DNA of 64,000 nt from Actinomycetales bacterium (GCA_016710385.1 JADJVX010000017.1:744001-808000); one strand, 5' to 3'. Numbered from the stretch's first letter, positions 25,320 through 34,294 are shown. The notes: a model not told the origin generated them from the sequence alone. Numbers and translations: made by a program.

Positions 25320-25826
25320 GTGAAGAGCTCGGGTGCGCCGTCCGACGATGTCGATCGCATCGTCGCGGATTGGGCTCGCGAGCTGCCCGAGACCGACGTC
25401 AGTCCGCTGCATGTGTTGTCCCGGGTCACCCGTCTGGCGCGGCGTCTCGACCTCACCCGCGGCGATGTCTTCGCCCGACACCAGCTCGAGGGATGGGAAT
25501 TCGACGTCCTCTCGGCGTTGCGGCGGGCCGGTCGCCCCTATCAGCTCTCCCCAGGACAGCTGGTGACCGAGACGCTCGTCACGTCGGGCACGATGACCAA
25601 CCGCGTCGATCGGCTGGAACGCCGCGGCCTGGTGCGCCGCTCGCCCGCGCCGAGCGACCGGCGGGGGGTGCTGGTGCGGCTCACGGCGGCCGGACGCACC
25701 GCAGTCGATGCCGCCCTCGCGGACCTGCTTGCGCACGAACACGTTCTCCTGCAACCGCTCTCGCCGACCGAGTGCGAGCACTTGGCCGGCCTCCTGCGGC
25801 GGCTCGGGTCCCCGCTGCAGGACTGA
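25320..25826 (+). CDS. MarR family transcriptional regulator
   Basis: A 168-residue winged-helix protein. The recognition region is LSPGQLVTETLVTSGTMTNRVDRLERRGLVRRSPAPSDRR with the typical wing DRRGVLVRLT, flanked by dimerisation helices. The start is GTG at 25320. It lies divergent from the sigma-factor gene and convergent with the glyoxalase gene. Identical half-sites upstream of both itself and the glyoxalase suggest it represses both; the signal is unknown but glyoxalase-like partners often handle electrophiles or antibiotics. Confidence 0.9.
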   Translation: MKSSGAPSDDVDRIVADWARELPETDVSPLHVLSRVTRLARRLDLTRGDVFARHQLEGWEFDVLSALRRAGRPYQLSPGQLVTETLVTSGTMTNRVDRLERRGLVRRSPAPSDRRGVLVRLTAAGRTAVDAALADLLAHEHVLLQPLSPTECEHLAGLLRRLGSPLQD

Positions 25827-25857
25827 CTGCGCACGGTGGGGCTGAGCTCGTGCCGGC

Positions 25858-25901
25858 CCGGCATACCCGGCGGGTCGGAGAGTTTCCCGGCATACCCGCC
25901 C
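25858..25901. repeat. solo copy of the 52-bp repeat family
   Basis: Contains GGGTCGGAGAGTTTCCCGG followed by CATACCCGCC, matching the core of the arrays at 35581-35879 and 40981-41372 apart from GGAGAG in place of GGAAGG. Like the arrays it fills a convergent gap (MarR end / glyoxalase end, 76 bp). Confidence 0.8.
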
Positions 25902-25902
25902 C

Positions 25903-26259
25903 TCACGCCTGGATGAGCTCCAAGCGGTTGCCCACCGGATCCTCGGTGTGCAAGCGCCGCACCCCAGGTATGCCGTCGTCCCACCGCACCGGCGCACCAG
26001 CGGCGCCCAGCGCGACCACGAGGGCGTCGAGATCATCGACGAGGAGGGCGGGGTGGGCTTTGCGCGCCGGCCGGAAGTCGGTCTCTACCCCGGTGTGGAT
26101 GACTGCGGCACCGCTGCGGAACCAGCACCCGCCGCGCGCCGCGAGCCTGGGCGGTTTCGGCTCCTCGACCATGCCGAGCACCCCGACGTAGAACGCCCGC
26201 ATGGCCTCGTCGGAGCCGGGCGGGCTGGACACCTGGACGTGGTCAAGACGCATCGCCAT
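25903..26259 (-). CDS. glyoxalase / bleomycin-resistance (VOC) family protein
   Basis: A 118-residue single-domain VOC protein. It starts RLDHVQVSSPPGSDEAMRAF and ends with HTEDPVGNRLELIQA, the usual metal-ligand-bearing strands (H near the start, E at the end). These proteins bind or modify small molecules such as glutathione or mycothiol adducts or antibiotics. ATG 26259 lies only about 10 bp from a palindrome matching the MarR operator, so repression by the adjacent MarR protein is likely. Confidence 0.85.
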   Translation of the reverse strand: MAMRLDHVQVSSPPGSDEAMRAFYVGVLGMVEEPKPPRLAARGGCWFRSGAAVIHTGVETDFRPARKAHPALLVDDLDALVVALGAAGAPVRWDDGIPGVRRLHTEDPVGNRLELIQA

Positions 26260-26269
26260 CGCACCAATC

Positions 26270-26287
26270 TATCTTGACGTCAAAATA
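26270..26287. promoter_or_regulatory. candidate MarR operator upstream of the glyoxalase gene
   Basis: TATCTTGACGTCAAAATA is palindromic at 8 of 9 base pairs around TTGACGTCAA. It begins 10 bp upstream of the glyoxalase ATG and shares TCTTGACGTC with the site before the MarR gene. It is A+T-rich against its surroundings. Confidence 0.6.
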
Positions 26288-26339
26288 CCGAGCGGGTATG
26301 CCGTCGGCGCATCCCAGCAGGCGACCGGCCAACCGCGGG

Positions 26340-28184
26340 TCAGCCGACGATCTCGGCGGCCTCGAGCCACGCGAGTTCGAGTGCCTCGCGGTCGTCGACG
26401 AGGGCCCGCAGGGTGCGGTTGAGGTCGAGGACGGCGAGGTGGTCGCTGGCCCGGGCGGCCATGTCGGCGTGCACCCGCTCCTCCCGCTCGGCGATCCGGG
26501 CGAGCGCCTTCTCGATCCGGGCCAGCTCTTTGCGGGCCTCCCGCTGCTGGACGGCAGTCGGCCCGGTCGGGCCGCCGGAACCGCTGGCACCGCTGGAACC
26601 GCTGGCACTCGCCGGCGCCTGGGTCCCACCACTGGAGCGAGCCGACCCGGCATACCCGGGTTGGGCGTGCAGCAGCGCGAGGTATTCGTCTACTCCCCGG
26701 GGCAGGTCGCGCAGTCTGCCGTCGCCGAGCAGCGCCAGCTGCCGATCGGTGACCCGTTCGAGCAAATAGCGGTCGTGCGAGACGACGACGAGCGTGCCGG
26801 CCCAACCATCAAGGACATCCTCGAGCGAGGTGAGGGTCTGGATGTCGAGGTCGTTGGTGGGTTCGTCCAAGAGCAAGACGTTGGGCTCGGCCATGAGCAG
26901 TCGCAAGATCTGCAACCGCCGCCGCTCGCCGCCGCTGAGGTCGCCGACGCGGGTCTGCTGGCGCATGCCGGTGAAACCCAGCCGTTGCGCGAGCTGGCTC
27001 GCGGTCACCTCACGGTCACCGAGGGCAACGACCCGGCCCACCTCTTCGACGGCATCGATGACCCGGTATGCCGCGAGCGCGTCGAGTTCTCGGACTTCCT
27101 GGGTGAGATGGGCCAGGGCCACCGTCTTGCCCACCTTGCGCCGCCCGGAATGCAGCGGCAGGTCGCCGGCGATCGCGCGCAACAGGGTCGACTTGCCCGA
27201 CCCGTTGACCCCGACGATGCCGACCCGCTCGCCGGGCGCGAGGCGCCAGGTGACCTTGGCCAGCAGCGGCCGCTGCCCCAGCGTGATCGAGGCGTCGACG
27301 AGGTCGATGACGTCCTTGCCCAGCCGACGGGTGGCAAATCGCACCAGCGCGACGTCGTCGCGGGGCGCCGGGACATCGGCGATGAGGGCGTTGGCGGCCT
27401 CGATGCGGAACTTGGGCTTGGAGGTGCGGGCGGGAGCACCCCGGCGCAGCCACGCGAGCTCCTTGCGCAGCAGGTTGTCGCGCTTCTCCGCGGTGACAGT
27501 CGCCATCCGGTCGCGCTCCGCTTTGGCGAGCACGTATGCCGCGTAGCCACCGTCGAACGCCGACACCGCCCCGTCGTGGACCTCCCAGGTCAACGTTGCC
27601 ATGGCGTCGAGGAACCACCGGTCGTGGGTCACGGCGACCAGGGCGGTGTCTGCCCGGGTGCGACGGGTGGCCAGGTGCTCGGCGAGCCACGCGACGCCCT
27701 CGACGTCGAGATGGTTGGTCGGCTCGTCGAGCAACAGCAGGTCGGGATCGGCGATGAGCAGGGCCGCCAAGGCCAGGCGCCGTCGCTCACCTCCGGAGAG
27801 CGGGCCGACGCGTGCCGCCAGGCCGCCGACCGCGGGGGCGTCGACCCCGCCGAGCAGACCGCTGAGCACGTCGCGGACCCGTGCGTCGCCCGCCCATTCG
27901 TGGTCGGGTCGCTCGCCGACGAGAGCAGCGCGGACCGTGTCGTCCGGGTCGAGCTCGTCGGTTTGGCCGAGCAGGCCGATGGTCGTGCTGCCGGTGCGGG
28001 TCACTCGGCCACCGTCGGGTTCCTGAGTGCCGGCCAGGACCCGCAGCAGGGTGGACTTGCCGCCACCGTTGCGGCCGACGACGCCAATCCGTTGCCCGCC
28101 GAGGACTCCGGTGGTCACGGAGTCCAGGACATGGGCCACCCCATGGACGACGGTGACCTTCTCAAGGGCGACGAGGACGGCCAT
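26340..28184 (-). CDS. ABC-F family ATP-binding protein
   Basis: A 614-residue soluble protein with two ABC ATPase domains and no membrane segment. Domain 1 has Walker A GRNGGGKST and signature LSGGERRRLALA. Domain 2 has GVNGSGKST and LSGGERRRLQIL, each followed by LLLDEPTNxLD. A C-terminal coiled-coil-rich stretch (about 560-614, ARKELARIEKALARIAEREE) follows a Ser/Gly/Ala-rich linker. ABC-F proteins act on the ribosome in translation or antibiotic protection. It lies 14 bp after ispE, in the same direction, completing a conserved actinobacterial rsmA-ispE-ABC-F group. Confidence 0.93.
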   Translation of the reverse strand: MAVLVALEKVTVVHGVAHVLDSVTTGVLGGQRIGVVGRNGGGKSTLLRVLAGTQEPDGGRVTRTGSTTIGLLGQTDELDPDDTVRAALVGERPDHEWAGDARVRDVLSGLLGGVDAPAVGGLAARVGPLSGGERRRLALAALLIADPDLLLLDEPTNHLDVEGVAWLAEHLATRRTRADTALVAVTHDRWFLDAMATLTWEVHDGAVSAFDGGYAAYVLAKAERDRMATVTAEKRDNLLRKELAWLRRGAPARTSKPKFRIEAANALIADVPAPRDDVALVRFATRRLGKDVIDLVDASITLGQRPLLAKVTWRLAPGERVGIVGVNGSGKSTLLRAIAGDLPLHSGRRKVGKTVALAHLTQEVRELDALAAYRVIDAVEEVGRVVALGDREVTASQLAQRLGFTGMRQQTRVGDLSGGERRRLQILRLLMAEPNVLLLDEPTNDLDIQTLTSLEDVLDGWAGTLVVVSHDRYLLERVTDRQLALLGDGRLRDLPRGVDEYLALLHAQPGYAGSARSSGGTQAPASASGSSGASGSGGPTGPTAVQQREARKELARIEKALARIAEREERVHADMAARASDHLAVLDLNRTLRALVDDREALELAWLEAAEIVG

Positions 28185-28198
28185 CGCTCAGCAACCCT

Positions 28199-29134
28199 TC
28201 ACTCGCGGGTCGGTCCCGCGATGAGGTGGGCGCCCAGGACCGGGCCGCGGGCTCGGGTCACCTCGGGTGCGACCCCGGACGCGGTGAGCGCGACGCACAG
28301 ATCCAGCGCATGTTCGGCCGAGCCCGTGAGGAAGGCGATCGTCGGACCGGAACCGCTGACGATGCCCCCGAGCGCGCCGTATTCGAGCCCGGCGGAGAGC
28401 ACATCCCCGAGGTCGGGGCGCAACGAGAGCGCAGGCTCCTGCAGGTCGTTGTGCAGCGCAGCCCCCAGCGCCAGGGCATCGCCGGACCGCAGCGCGGACA
28501 TGAGCGCGGGCGAGGCCTCGGGGGTGGGCACCGGCGCGTCGCCACGCAACCGGTCGCACTCGGCATACACCGCGGGGGTAGACAGCCCCTGCGGGCTGAG
28601 CGCGAAGACCCAGTGGTAGGTGCCGCGCGCGAGCACCGGGGTGATCTGTTCGCCGCGGCCCGACCCCATGGCGATGCCGCCATGCAGCGCGAACGGCACG
28701 TCGCTGCCGATTGCGGCGCCGATGGCGTCAAGGTGTTCCCGCTCGGCGCGCATCCCCCACAGTGCGTCGCAGGCCACCAGAGCGGCCGCCGCGTCGGCCG
28801 ACCCGCCGGCCATCCCGCCGGCCACCGGGATGGCCTTGTCGATGCGGATGTGGACCGGCCCCTGGCGATAGCGCAACCGCCGATCGAGCAGCCGAGCCGC
28901 CTTGAGCGCGAGGTTGTCAGCGGTGTCGGGCACCAGCGCGGCATACGGGCCGGTCGTCTGCACCGACCAGGTGGTGGACGTCGTCACCGTGACCTCGTCA
29001 TAGAGCCCCACGGCCATGAAGACGGTCGCGAGGTCGTGGAAGCCGTCGTCGCGCACGGCGCCGACCCGCAGATCGAGGTTGACCTTCGCCGGCACACGGA
29101 CGGTGACCGACCGGGTGGGGGTGGCGAGGCTCAT
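28199..29134 (-). CDS. ispE: 4-diphosphocytidyl-2-C-methyl-D-erythritol kinase
   Basis: A 311-residue GHMP kinase. The N-terminal VRVPAKVNLDLRVG and the ATP loop PVAGGMAGGSADAAAAL are diagnostic, and GIVSGSGPTIAFLT is the third GHMP motif. It phosphorylates CDP-methylerythritol in the MEP isoprenoid pathway. ATG 29134 overlaps the rsmA stop (TGATG); a GTG one codon upstream is also possible. Confidence 0.95.
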   Translation of the reverse strand: MSLATPTRSVTVRVPAKVNLDLRVGAVRDDGFHDLATVFMAVGLYDEVTVTTSTTWSVQTTGPYAALVPDTADNLALKAARLLDRRLRYRQGPVHIRIDKAIPVAGGMAGGSADAAAALVACDALWGMRAEREHLDAIGAAIGSDVPFALHGGIAMGSGRGEQITPVLARGTYHWVFALSPQGLSTPAVYAECDRLRGDAPVPTPEASPALMSALRSGDALALGAALHNDLQEPALSLRPDLGDVLSAGLEYGALGGIVSGSGPTIAFLTGSAEHALDLCVALTASGVAPEVTRARGPVLGAHLIAGPTRE

Positions 29135-30033
29135 CACACCACCCTATGTGGCTCCGCCGCCGCTGTGGGACCTCGGGAAGCCAGCGCGGCGGCAACGGCC
29201 GCGAAGTCGCGCACCCCCAGCGTCTCGCCCCGCGCCGTCGGGTCGACTCCGGCGGCCCGCAAGGCGACCTCGGCCTGCGGGGCGCCGCCGGCCAGACCCG
29301 CGAGCGCCACCCGAAGGGTCTTGCGACGCTGGGCAAAGGCCGCGTCGACGACCGCGAACACCTCGACCCGGGTGGCTGTCGTCGCCGGTGGCTCGCGACG
29401 GGTCATCGCGACCAGGCCGGAGTCGACATTGGGCACCGGCCAGAAGACGCTGCGCGGCACGGTCCCGGCGAGCTGGGCGTCGGCATACCAGGCCGCCTTG
29501 ACGCTGGGCACGCCGTAGACCTTGCTGCCTGGCGGCGCCGCCAGCCGTTCGGCGACCTCCAGCTGCACCATGACGAGCACTCTGGCGAGCGTCGGGAATC
29601 GCTCCAGGAGCGTGAGGACGACCGGCACCGAGACGTTATAGGGCAGGTTGGCCACGAGAGCGACCGGTTGCGGATCGGGCAGGGTCATCAGATCGAGCGC
29701 ATCAGCGTGGACGACCCTCAGCCGGGAGGCTGCCTCGGGTGCCACCAGGGTGACGGTCTCGTCGAGGGCCGCGGCCAGGGTGGGGTCGATCTCGACTGCG
29801 GTGACGTGAGCCCCGGTCTCCAGCAGCGCGAGGGTGAGCGATCCGAGCCCCGGCCCGACCTCGATCACCGGGTCACCCGATGCCACCCCGGCGCGCCGGA
29901 CGATGCGGCGCACGGTGTTGGCGTCGACGACGAAGTTCTGTCCCCACGACTTGGTCGGCCGGATGCCCAACCGCTGGGCCAGTTGCCGGATCTGGGCCGG
30001 GCCGAGCAGAGGGGGTGGTGGGGCTGCCGTCAC
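29134..30033 (-). CDS. rsmA: 16S rRNA (adenine(1518)-N6/adenine(1519)-N6)-dimethyltransferase
   Basis: A 299-residue KsgA enzyme from GTG 30033 (VTAAPPPPLLGPAQIRQL). Motifs are KSWGQNFVVD, the SAM site VIEVGPGLGSLTLALLE, and the catalytic NLPYNVS followed by an aromatic-poor loop. It dimethylates two adenines near the 3' end of 16S rRNA. An ATG at 30093 would start inside the flanking hairpin region and gives an atypical N-terminus. It is translationally coupled to ispE. Confidence 0.95.
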   Translation of the reverse strand: MTAAPPPPLLGPAQIRQLAQRLGIRPTKSWGQNFVVDANTVRRIVRRAGVASGDPVIEVGPGLGSLTLALLETGAHVTAVEIDPTLAAALDETVTLVAPEAASRLRVVHADALDLMTLPDPQPVALVANLPYNVSVPVVLTLLERFPTLARVLVMVQLEVAERLAAPPGSKVYGVPSVKAAWYADAQLAGTVPRSVFWPVPNVDSGLVAMTRREPPATTATRVEVFAVVDAAFAQRRKTLRVALAGLAGGAPQAEVALRAAGVDPTARGETLGVRDFAAVAAALASRGPTAAAEPHRVV

Positions 30034-30085
30034 GGACGCCAGCCTAGGGCCGCCGCTCGGCCTGCTCGGGGCGGCCCGGAGACGC

Positions 30086-30121
30086 CGATGCACGGCATAC
30101 CAGCGGGTATGCCGTGCATCG
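30086..30121 (-). terminator. terminator after rpfB-like gene, built from two inverted octamers
   Basis: CGATGCACGGCATACC (30086-30101) pairs perfectly over 16 bp with 30106-30121 across the loop AGCG. Each arm contains one copy of the window-wide octamer GTATGCCG. It lies 24 bp beyond the rpfB-like stop and 53 bp before the rsmA start. Confidence 0.75.
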
Positions 30122-30144
30122 AGCGGACGGTGCGGCAGGCGCGC

Positions 30145-31335
30145 TCAGGCGGCCCAGCGGCAGCCCCACGGCTGCAGCCCGCGCGAGGCGTAGAGCCGGT
30201 TGGCGACGGTGATCTGCTGCTCGCGGCTGGCCAGGTCGGCGCGCGAGGCGAAGTCGGCACCACCGACAGACAACCACGTCGAGTAGCTGAACTGCAGGCC
30301 GCCGTAGTAGCCGTTGCCGGTGTTGATGTGCCAGTTGCCACCGGACTCGCACTTGGCGATGCGGTCCCACATCGCCGCATTGGCCAGGTTGAGGCCGGCG
30401 CCGGAGGTGTTGCCGGCGGAGACAGGTGTCGACGGCGCAGCAGGCGCAGCCGGAGCGGCGACGGCCTTGGTGCCGACGAGGACGACCTTGTCGGTGGCTG
30501 GCTTGGTGACCTTGGTCTCGGTGGCGGTCTTGCTCTCCAGCACGCCGTCGACCCAGGTCTCGGTGTAGGTCACGACCCGCTCGCCAGACACACCGGGGGT
30601 CTGGACCTTGGTCTTGCCCTTGTCGAGGGTGGCGTCGTCCTTCTTGACGGTGGCGAAGGCGACCTGCTCGGTGGCCGTGGACGAAGCGGTCTTGACCCGC
30701 TTCACCGCGATGGCCAGGCCCTCGGTGACGGCGGTGTCGACGGCCGGGCTGACCCGGTCGGCGGTGCCGATCGTGACACCGAGCGCGGTGAGCAACTCGC
30801 CGACCGTGGCGGCGTGCGTGGCCTCGGTGCGAGTCGCACCGTCCACCGTGATCGACACCGCGCGCGGGGTGCGCACGGTGAGGGCGAGACCGTCCCGGCC
30901 GAGCACCTGCGAGCGCGACACCGACAGCTGCGCGTTGTCGGGAGTGCGGATGCCCAGGGCCACCAGCGCCTCGTCGACGGTGCTCGCGGTCGTCCAGTAT
31001 TCGGCCGACTGCCCGTCGGTGGTCACGGTGAGCTTGCGCCCATAACGCACTGTGACCTGCGTGCCATCCGCGATCGGCTGATCGGCGGCAGGCACCACGA
31101 GGTCTTTGGCGCCGACGCTGATCCCCGCGGCCGAGAGGACGTCGGCCACGGTGCTGCCCATGACGTGCAACTCCGACTGCTGGCCTTCCACGCTCAGCGC
31201 GACGGCCTTGTCGATCGAGGCGACCATGAGGCCGGTAGCGGCGAAGACAGTGGCCACTCCGGCGGCAGCGACGCGGCGGCGAACGGTTGAGAACACAGTG
31301 CTCCAGACGTTGTGCTGTCCGGTTCGGCGGCTCAT
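30145..31335 (-). CDS. resuscitation-promoting factor, RpfB-like
   Basis: A 396-residue secreted or membrane-anchored muralytic enzyme. A signal/anchor helix spans about residues 22-42. Three DUF348 repeats follow (for example VEGQQSELHVMGSTVADVL), then a G5 domain (VKKDDATLDKGKTKVQTPG), an Ala/Pro linker, and a C-terminal transglycosylase-like RPF domain starting WDRIAKCESGGNWHINTG, with the catalytic Glu in CESGG and GYYGGLQFSYSTW. This is the RpfB architecture; such proteins cleave peptidoglycan and stimulate growth from dormancy. tatD upstream and rsmA-ispE downstream match the mycobacterial order. Confidence 0.93.
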   Translation of the reverse strand: MSRRTGQHNVWSTVFSTVRRRVAAAGVATVFAATGLMVASIDKAVALSVEGQQSELHVMGSTVADVLSAAGISVGAKDLVVPAADQPIADGTQVTVRYGRKLTVTTDGQSAEYWTTASTVDEALVALGIRTPDNAQLSVSRSQVLGRDGLALTVRTPRAVSITVDGATRTEATHAATVGELLTALGVTIGTADRVSPAVDTAVTEGLAIAVKRVKTASSTATEQVAFATVKKDDATLDKGKTKVQTPGVSGERVVTYTETWVDGVLESKTATETKVTKPATDKVVLVGTKAVAAPAAPAAPSTPVSAGNTSGAGLNLANAAMWDRIAKCESGGNWHINTGNGYYGGLQFSYSTWLSVGGADFASRADLASREQQITVANRLYASRGLQPWGCRWAA

Positions 31336-31339
31336 CGGG

Positions 31340-31362
31340 CCCCCCAGAGCACACCCGGGGGG
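31340..31362 (-). promoter_or_regulatory. hairpin covering the rpfB-like ribosome-binding site
   Basis: In the leader, CCCCCC (31357-31362 read on the minus strand) can pair with GGGGGG (31340-31345), the only purine-rich tract just before the ATG at 31335. The loop is 11 bases. Pairing would mask the likely ribosome-binding site. No known c-di-AMP (ydaO-type) riboswitch core was recognised in the 173-bp gap. Confidence 0.35.
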
Positions 31363-31508
31363 TCCTTGGGGGGAGAGCGCCTCCCGGCTTGTCGGGGTCT
31401 ACGGTGCCCTGCGATTCCCGCAAAGGTCAAGTTTCGGTAACGACGACTGCCTAATACGTGATTCAGGTCACATCCCAGGAGTCACATACGCCTCAGTCGC
31501 CCCGTGGG

Positions 31509-32384
31509 TCACGAATCCGGGGACGAAAGGCCCGCCGGTATGCCGTCCCAGTCGCCGTACACGGCCCGCCGGTTGCCCTCCAACGCCTCGCACAGGGCCT
31601 CGACGGCGACCTGTTTCACCTCGGCGATGAGCCGCACGGTCACCGGGACGAGATAGGAGGCATTGACCGCCCCGCGCCACGGATGCGGTGCGAGATAGGG
31701 CGCATCGGTCTCGACGAGCAGCTGGTCCAGCGGAGTCAGCGTGAGCGCCTCACGGAGCATCCCGGCGCTGCGGAAGGTGACCGTGCCGGCATACGAGAGG
31801 TAGTAGCCGCGCCGCACGGCCTCGCGGGCCACCTCGGCGTCCCCGGAGAAGCAGTGCAGCACCGTCCGATCCGGCGCGCCCTGCTCGGTCAGCAGGCGCA
31901 GCACATCGGCGTGGGCCTCGCGATCATGGATCTGCAGCGCCCGGCCGGTGCGCTTGGCCAGGTCGATGTGCCAGCGGAATGCGTCCTGCTGCGCGCCGCG
32001 ACCCGGCGGCTCGGTGCGGAAGTAGTCCAGACCGGTCTCGCCCACCGCGCGCACCCGCGGGTCGGCCAGGGCCGCCTCCACCACGCGGTATGCCGTGTCG
32101 AGGTCACCGGCGGCAGCATGCCGAGCGGCGTCGTTGGGATGGATCGCCACGGCACCGACCACCGAGGGGTGGGCGTCGAGCAACGCGGGCAACGCCCGGA
32201 TCGACGGGACGTCACAGGCCACCTGGACCACCCGGGTCACCCCGACCGCGGCGGCCGCAGCGAGGGCGTCTCCCACCGGCATACCGGCGCTGTCACCATG
32301 CCGGACGATGTCGAGGTGAGCGTGGTTGTCGGTGACCGGCAGCGGCAATGGCTCCGGGGCAGGCGGACGGGTGGGAACGGCCAC
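31509..32384 (-). CDS. tatD: TatD family metal-dependent hydrolase
   Basis: A 291-residue TIM-barrel nuclease-type protein. Metal ligands are visible: TDNHAHLDI (HxH), GETGLDYFR (E), IHDRE (H), LHCFSG (H) and VETDAPYLAPHPWRG (D). TatD proteins are 3'-5' DNA exonucleases linked to DNA repair. The GTG at 32384 lies 8 bp after the metG stop; longer in-frame starts overlap metG and are less likely. Confidence 0.92.
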   Translation of the reverse strand: MAVPTRPPAPEPLPLPVTDNHAHLDIVRHGDSAGMPVGDALAAAAAVGVTRVVQVACDVPSIRALPALLDAHPSVVGAVAIHPNDAARHAAAGDLDTAYRVVEAALADPRVRAVGETGLDYFRTEPPGRGAQQDAFRWHIDLAKRTGRALQIHDREAHADVLRLLTEQGAPDRTVLHCFSGDAEVAREAVRRGYYLSYAGTVTFRSAGMLREALTLTPLDQLLVETDAPYLAPHPWRGAVNASYLVPVTVRLIAEVKQVAVEALCEALEGNRRAVYGDWDGIPAGLSSPDS

Positions 32385-32392
32385 GGCGACGG

Positions 32393-34213
32393 TCAGCCCG
32401 CTGCGCCGGCCGCGCGCATCCGGGCGATCTCCTCGTCGACGACGCTCGGGTCGAACTTGGTGAAGACCGGCGTCGGCGGCCCGATCGGGGTGCCCGGCAC
32501 GACCGGCTGGGAGGCCCACTGCGGGGTCGCGGCGTAGTCGCCCATGATGACCGGATAACCCGGCCCGCCGTCGAGGTCGTCGACCTCGCGCAGCTCGGGC
32601 ATCGGCACCAGGTCGCCCGCGCCGCCCATGATCCGGTGAATGCGGTTGGCGCCGTGCGGCAGGAACGGTGCCGAAAGCGTGGCCAGATCGGTCACCGCCT
32701 GGGCGAGCACGTGCAGCACGGTGCCGAGGCGCTCGCGTTGGTCCTCGCCCTTGAGCTTGAACGGCTCGGTGGCCGAGACATACCCGTTGGCCAGGCCCAC
32801 CAGGCGCATGACCTCACCGATGCCCGCCTTGAACCGTTGCCTCTCGATGAGCGCCCCCACCGTGTCGAACCCTCCGCGGATCGCTGCGAGCAGCTCCTCG
32901 TCGACGGGCTCGAGCGGCCCAGCTGCGGGGATCTCGCCGAAGCGCTTGTGGATCATCGACGCCGTGCGGTTGACCAGGTTGCCCCAGCCTGCGACAAGCT
33001 CGGAGTTGTTGCGCTGGACGAATTCGGCCCAGGTGAAGTCGGCGTCCTGGTTTTCCGGTCCGGCGGCGCAGATGAAGTAGCGCAGCGGGTCGGGGCCGTA
33101 ACGCTCCAGCACATCCCGCACATAGATCACGTGACCGCGCGAGGTGGAGAACTGCTTGCCCTCCATCGTCATGAACTCGCTCGCGACCACCTCCGTCGGG
33201 AGGTTCAAGACCCCGTATGCCGTGGCGTCGGGATCGGTCGCGCCCCCGCGGGCCCCGCGACCGGCATACCCGAGCAGTTCAGCCGGCCAGATCTGGGCGT
33301 GGAAGGTGATGTTGTCCTTGCCCTGGAAGTAATAGGACAGGGCGGCGGGGTCGTTCCACCACTCACGCCAGCGCTGCGGGTCGCCGGTGCGGCGGGCCCA
33401 CTCGATCGACGCAGAGAGATAGCCGATGACCGCGTCAAACCACACGTAGAGCTTCTTGCTCGGGTTGTCCTCCCAGCCGGGCAGCGGCACCGGGATGCCC
33501 CAGTCGATATCGCGGGTCATCGGGCGGGGGCGGACGTCCTCGAGGAGGTTCTTGGAGAACTTGATGACATTGGGGCGCCACGTGCCAGACGCCTCACGCC
33601 CGTCGAGCCACTGCCCCAGCGCCTCGGCCAGCGCCGGCAGATCGAGGAAGAAGTGGCTCGTCTCCTCGAATCGCGGTGTCTCGCCGTCGATCTTGGAGCG
33701 GGGCTCGATGAGGTCGACCGGGTCCATCTGGTTGCCGCAGTTGTCGCACTGGTCGCCGCGAGCCTCGCCGTAGCCACAGATCGGGCAGGTGCCCTCGATA
33801 TAGCGGTCGGGCAGGGTGCGCCCGGTCGACGGGCTGATCGCGACGAGTTGGGTCTGCTCGATCATGTAGCCGTTGGCGTAGTTGCCCCGGAACAACTCCT
33901 GCGCGACCGCATAGTGGTTGCGGGTCGTCGTGCGGGTGAACAGGTCGTAGGCCAGACCCAACCCGACGAGGTCTTCGGCGATGACCCGATTGAACCGGTC
34001 GGCGAGCTCGCGGGCGCTCACGCCCTCCTTGTCGGCCTGCACGAGGATCGGGGTGCCGTGTTCGTCGGTGCCCGAGACCATGAGCACGTCGTGGCCGGCC
34101 ATCCGCATGTACCTGCTGAACACGTCGGAGGGCACGCCGAAACCGGCGACATGGCCGATGTGGCGCGGGCCGTTGGCATACGGCCAGGCGACGGCAGACA
34201 GGACCTTGCTCAT
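32393..34213 (-). CDS. metG: methionine--tRNA ligase
   Basis: A 606-residue class I synthetase. The HIGH motif is in YANGPRHIGHVAGFG, the KMSKS-like loop is KQFSTS, and a zinc knuckle (CPICGYGEARGDQCDNCG) is present. The C-terminal anticodon domain follows, without the EMAP-like extension. It charges tRNA-Met. ATG 34213 is the conserved start (MSKVLSAVAW); long upstream frame is noncoding overlap with the divergent membrane-protein gene. tatD follows, probably in one operon with rpfB. Confidence 0.97.
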   Translation of the reverse strand: MSKVLSAVAWPYANGPRHIGHVAGFGVPSDVFSRYMRMAGHDVLMVSGTDEHGTPILVQADKEGVSARELADRFNRVIAEDLVGLGLAYDLFTRTTTRNHYAVAQELFRGNYANGYMIEQTQLVAISPSTGRTLPDRYIEGTCPICGYGEARGDQCDNCGNQMDPVDLIEPRSKIDGETPRFEETSHFFLDLPALAEALGQWLDGREASGTWRPNVIKFSKNLLEDVRPRPMTRDIDWGIPVPLPGWEDNPSKKLYVWFDAVIGYLSASIEWARRTGDPQRWREWWNDPAALSYYFQGKDNITFHAQIWPAELLGYAGRGARGGATDPDATAYGVLNLPTEVVASEFMTMEGKQFSTSRGHVIYVRDVLERYGPDPLRYFICAAGPENQDADFTWAEFVQRNNSELVAGWGNLVNRTASMIHKRFGEIPAAGPLEPVDEELLAAIRGGFDTVGALIERQRFKAGIGEVMRLVGLANGYVSATEPFKLKGEDQRERLGTVLHVLAQAVTDLATLSAPFLPHGANRIHRIMGGAGDLVPMPELREVDDLDGGPGYPVIMGDYAATPQWASQPVVPGTPIGPPTPVFTKFDPSVVDEEIARMRAAGAAG

Positions 34214-34294
34214 AGCGCCGATCCTATGGGGGTGAGGCAAGCGGGTATGCCGGGCACCCGCCTCCCAGCCCGGCCGCACATTACGCTGCGGCCT

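Noticed and set aside
31336..31508. c-di-AMP riboswitch before the rpfB-like gene
   Set aside because: The conserved blocks of the ydaO type were not found.
32348..34294. Very long plus-strand reading frame opposite metG
   Set aside because: It is the complement of metG; protein-like sequence begins only near 34295.
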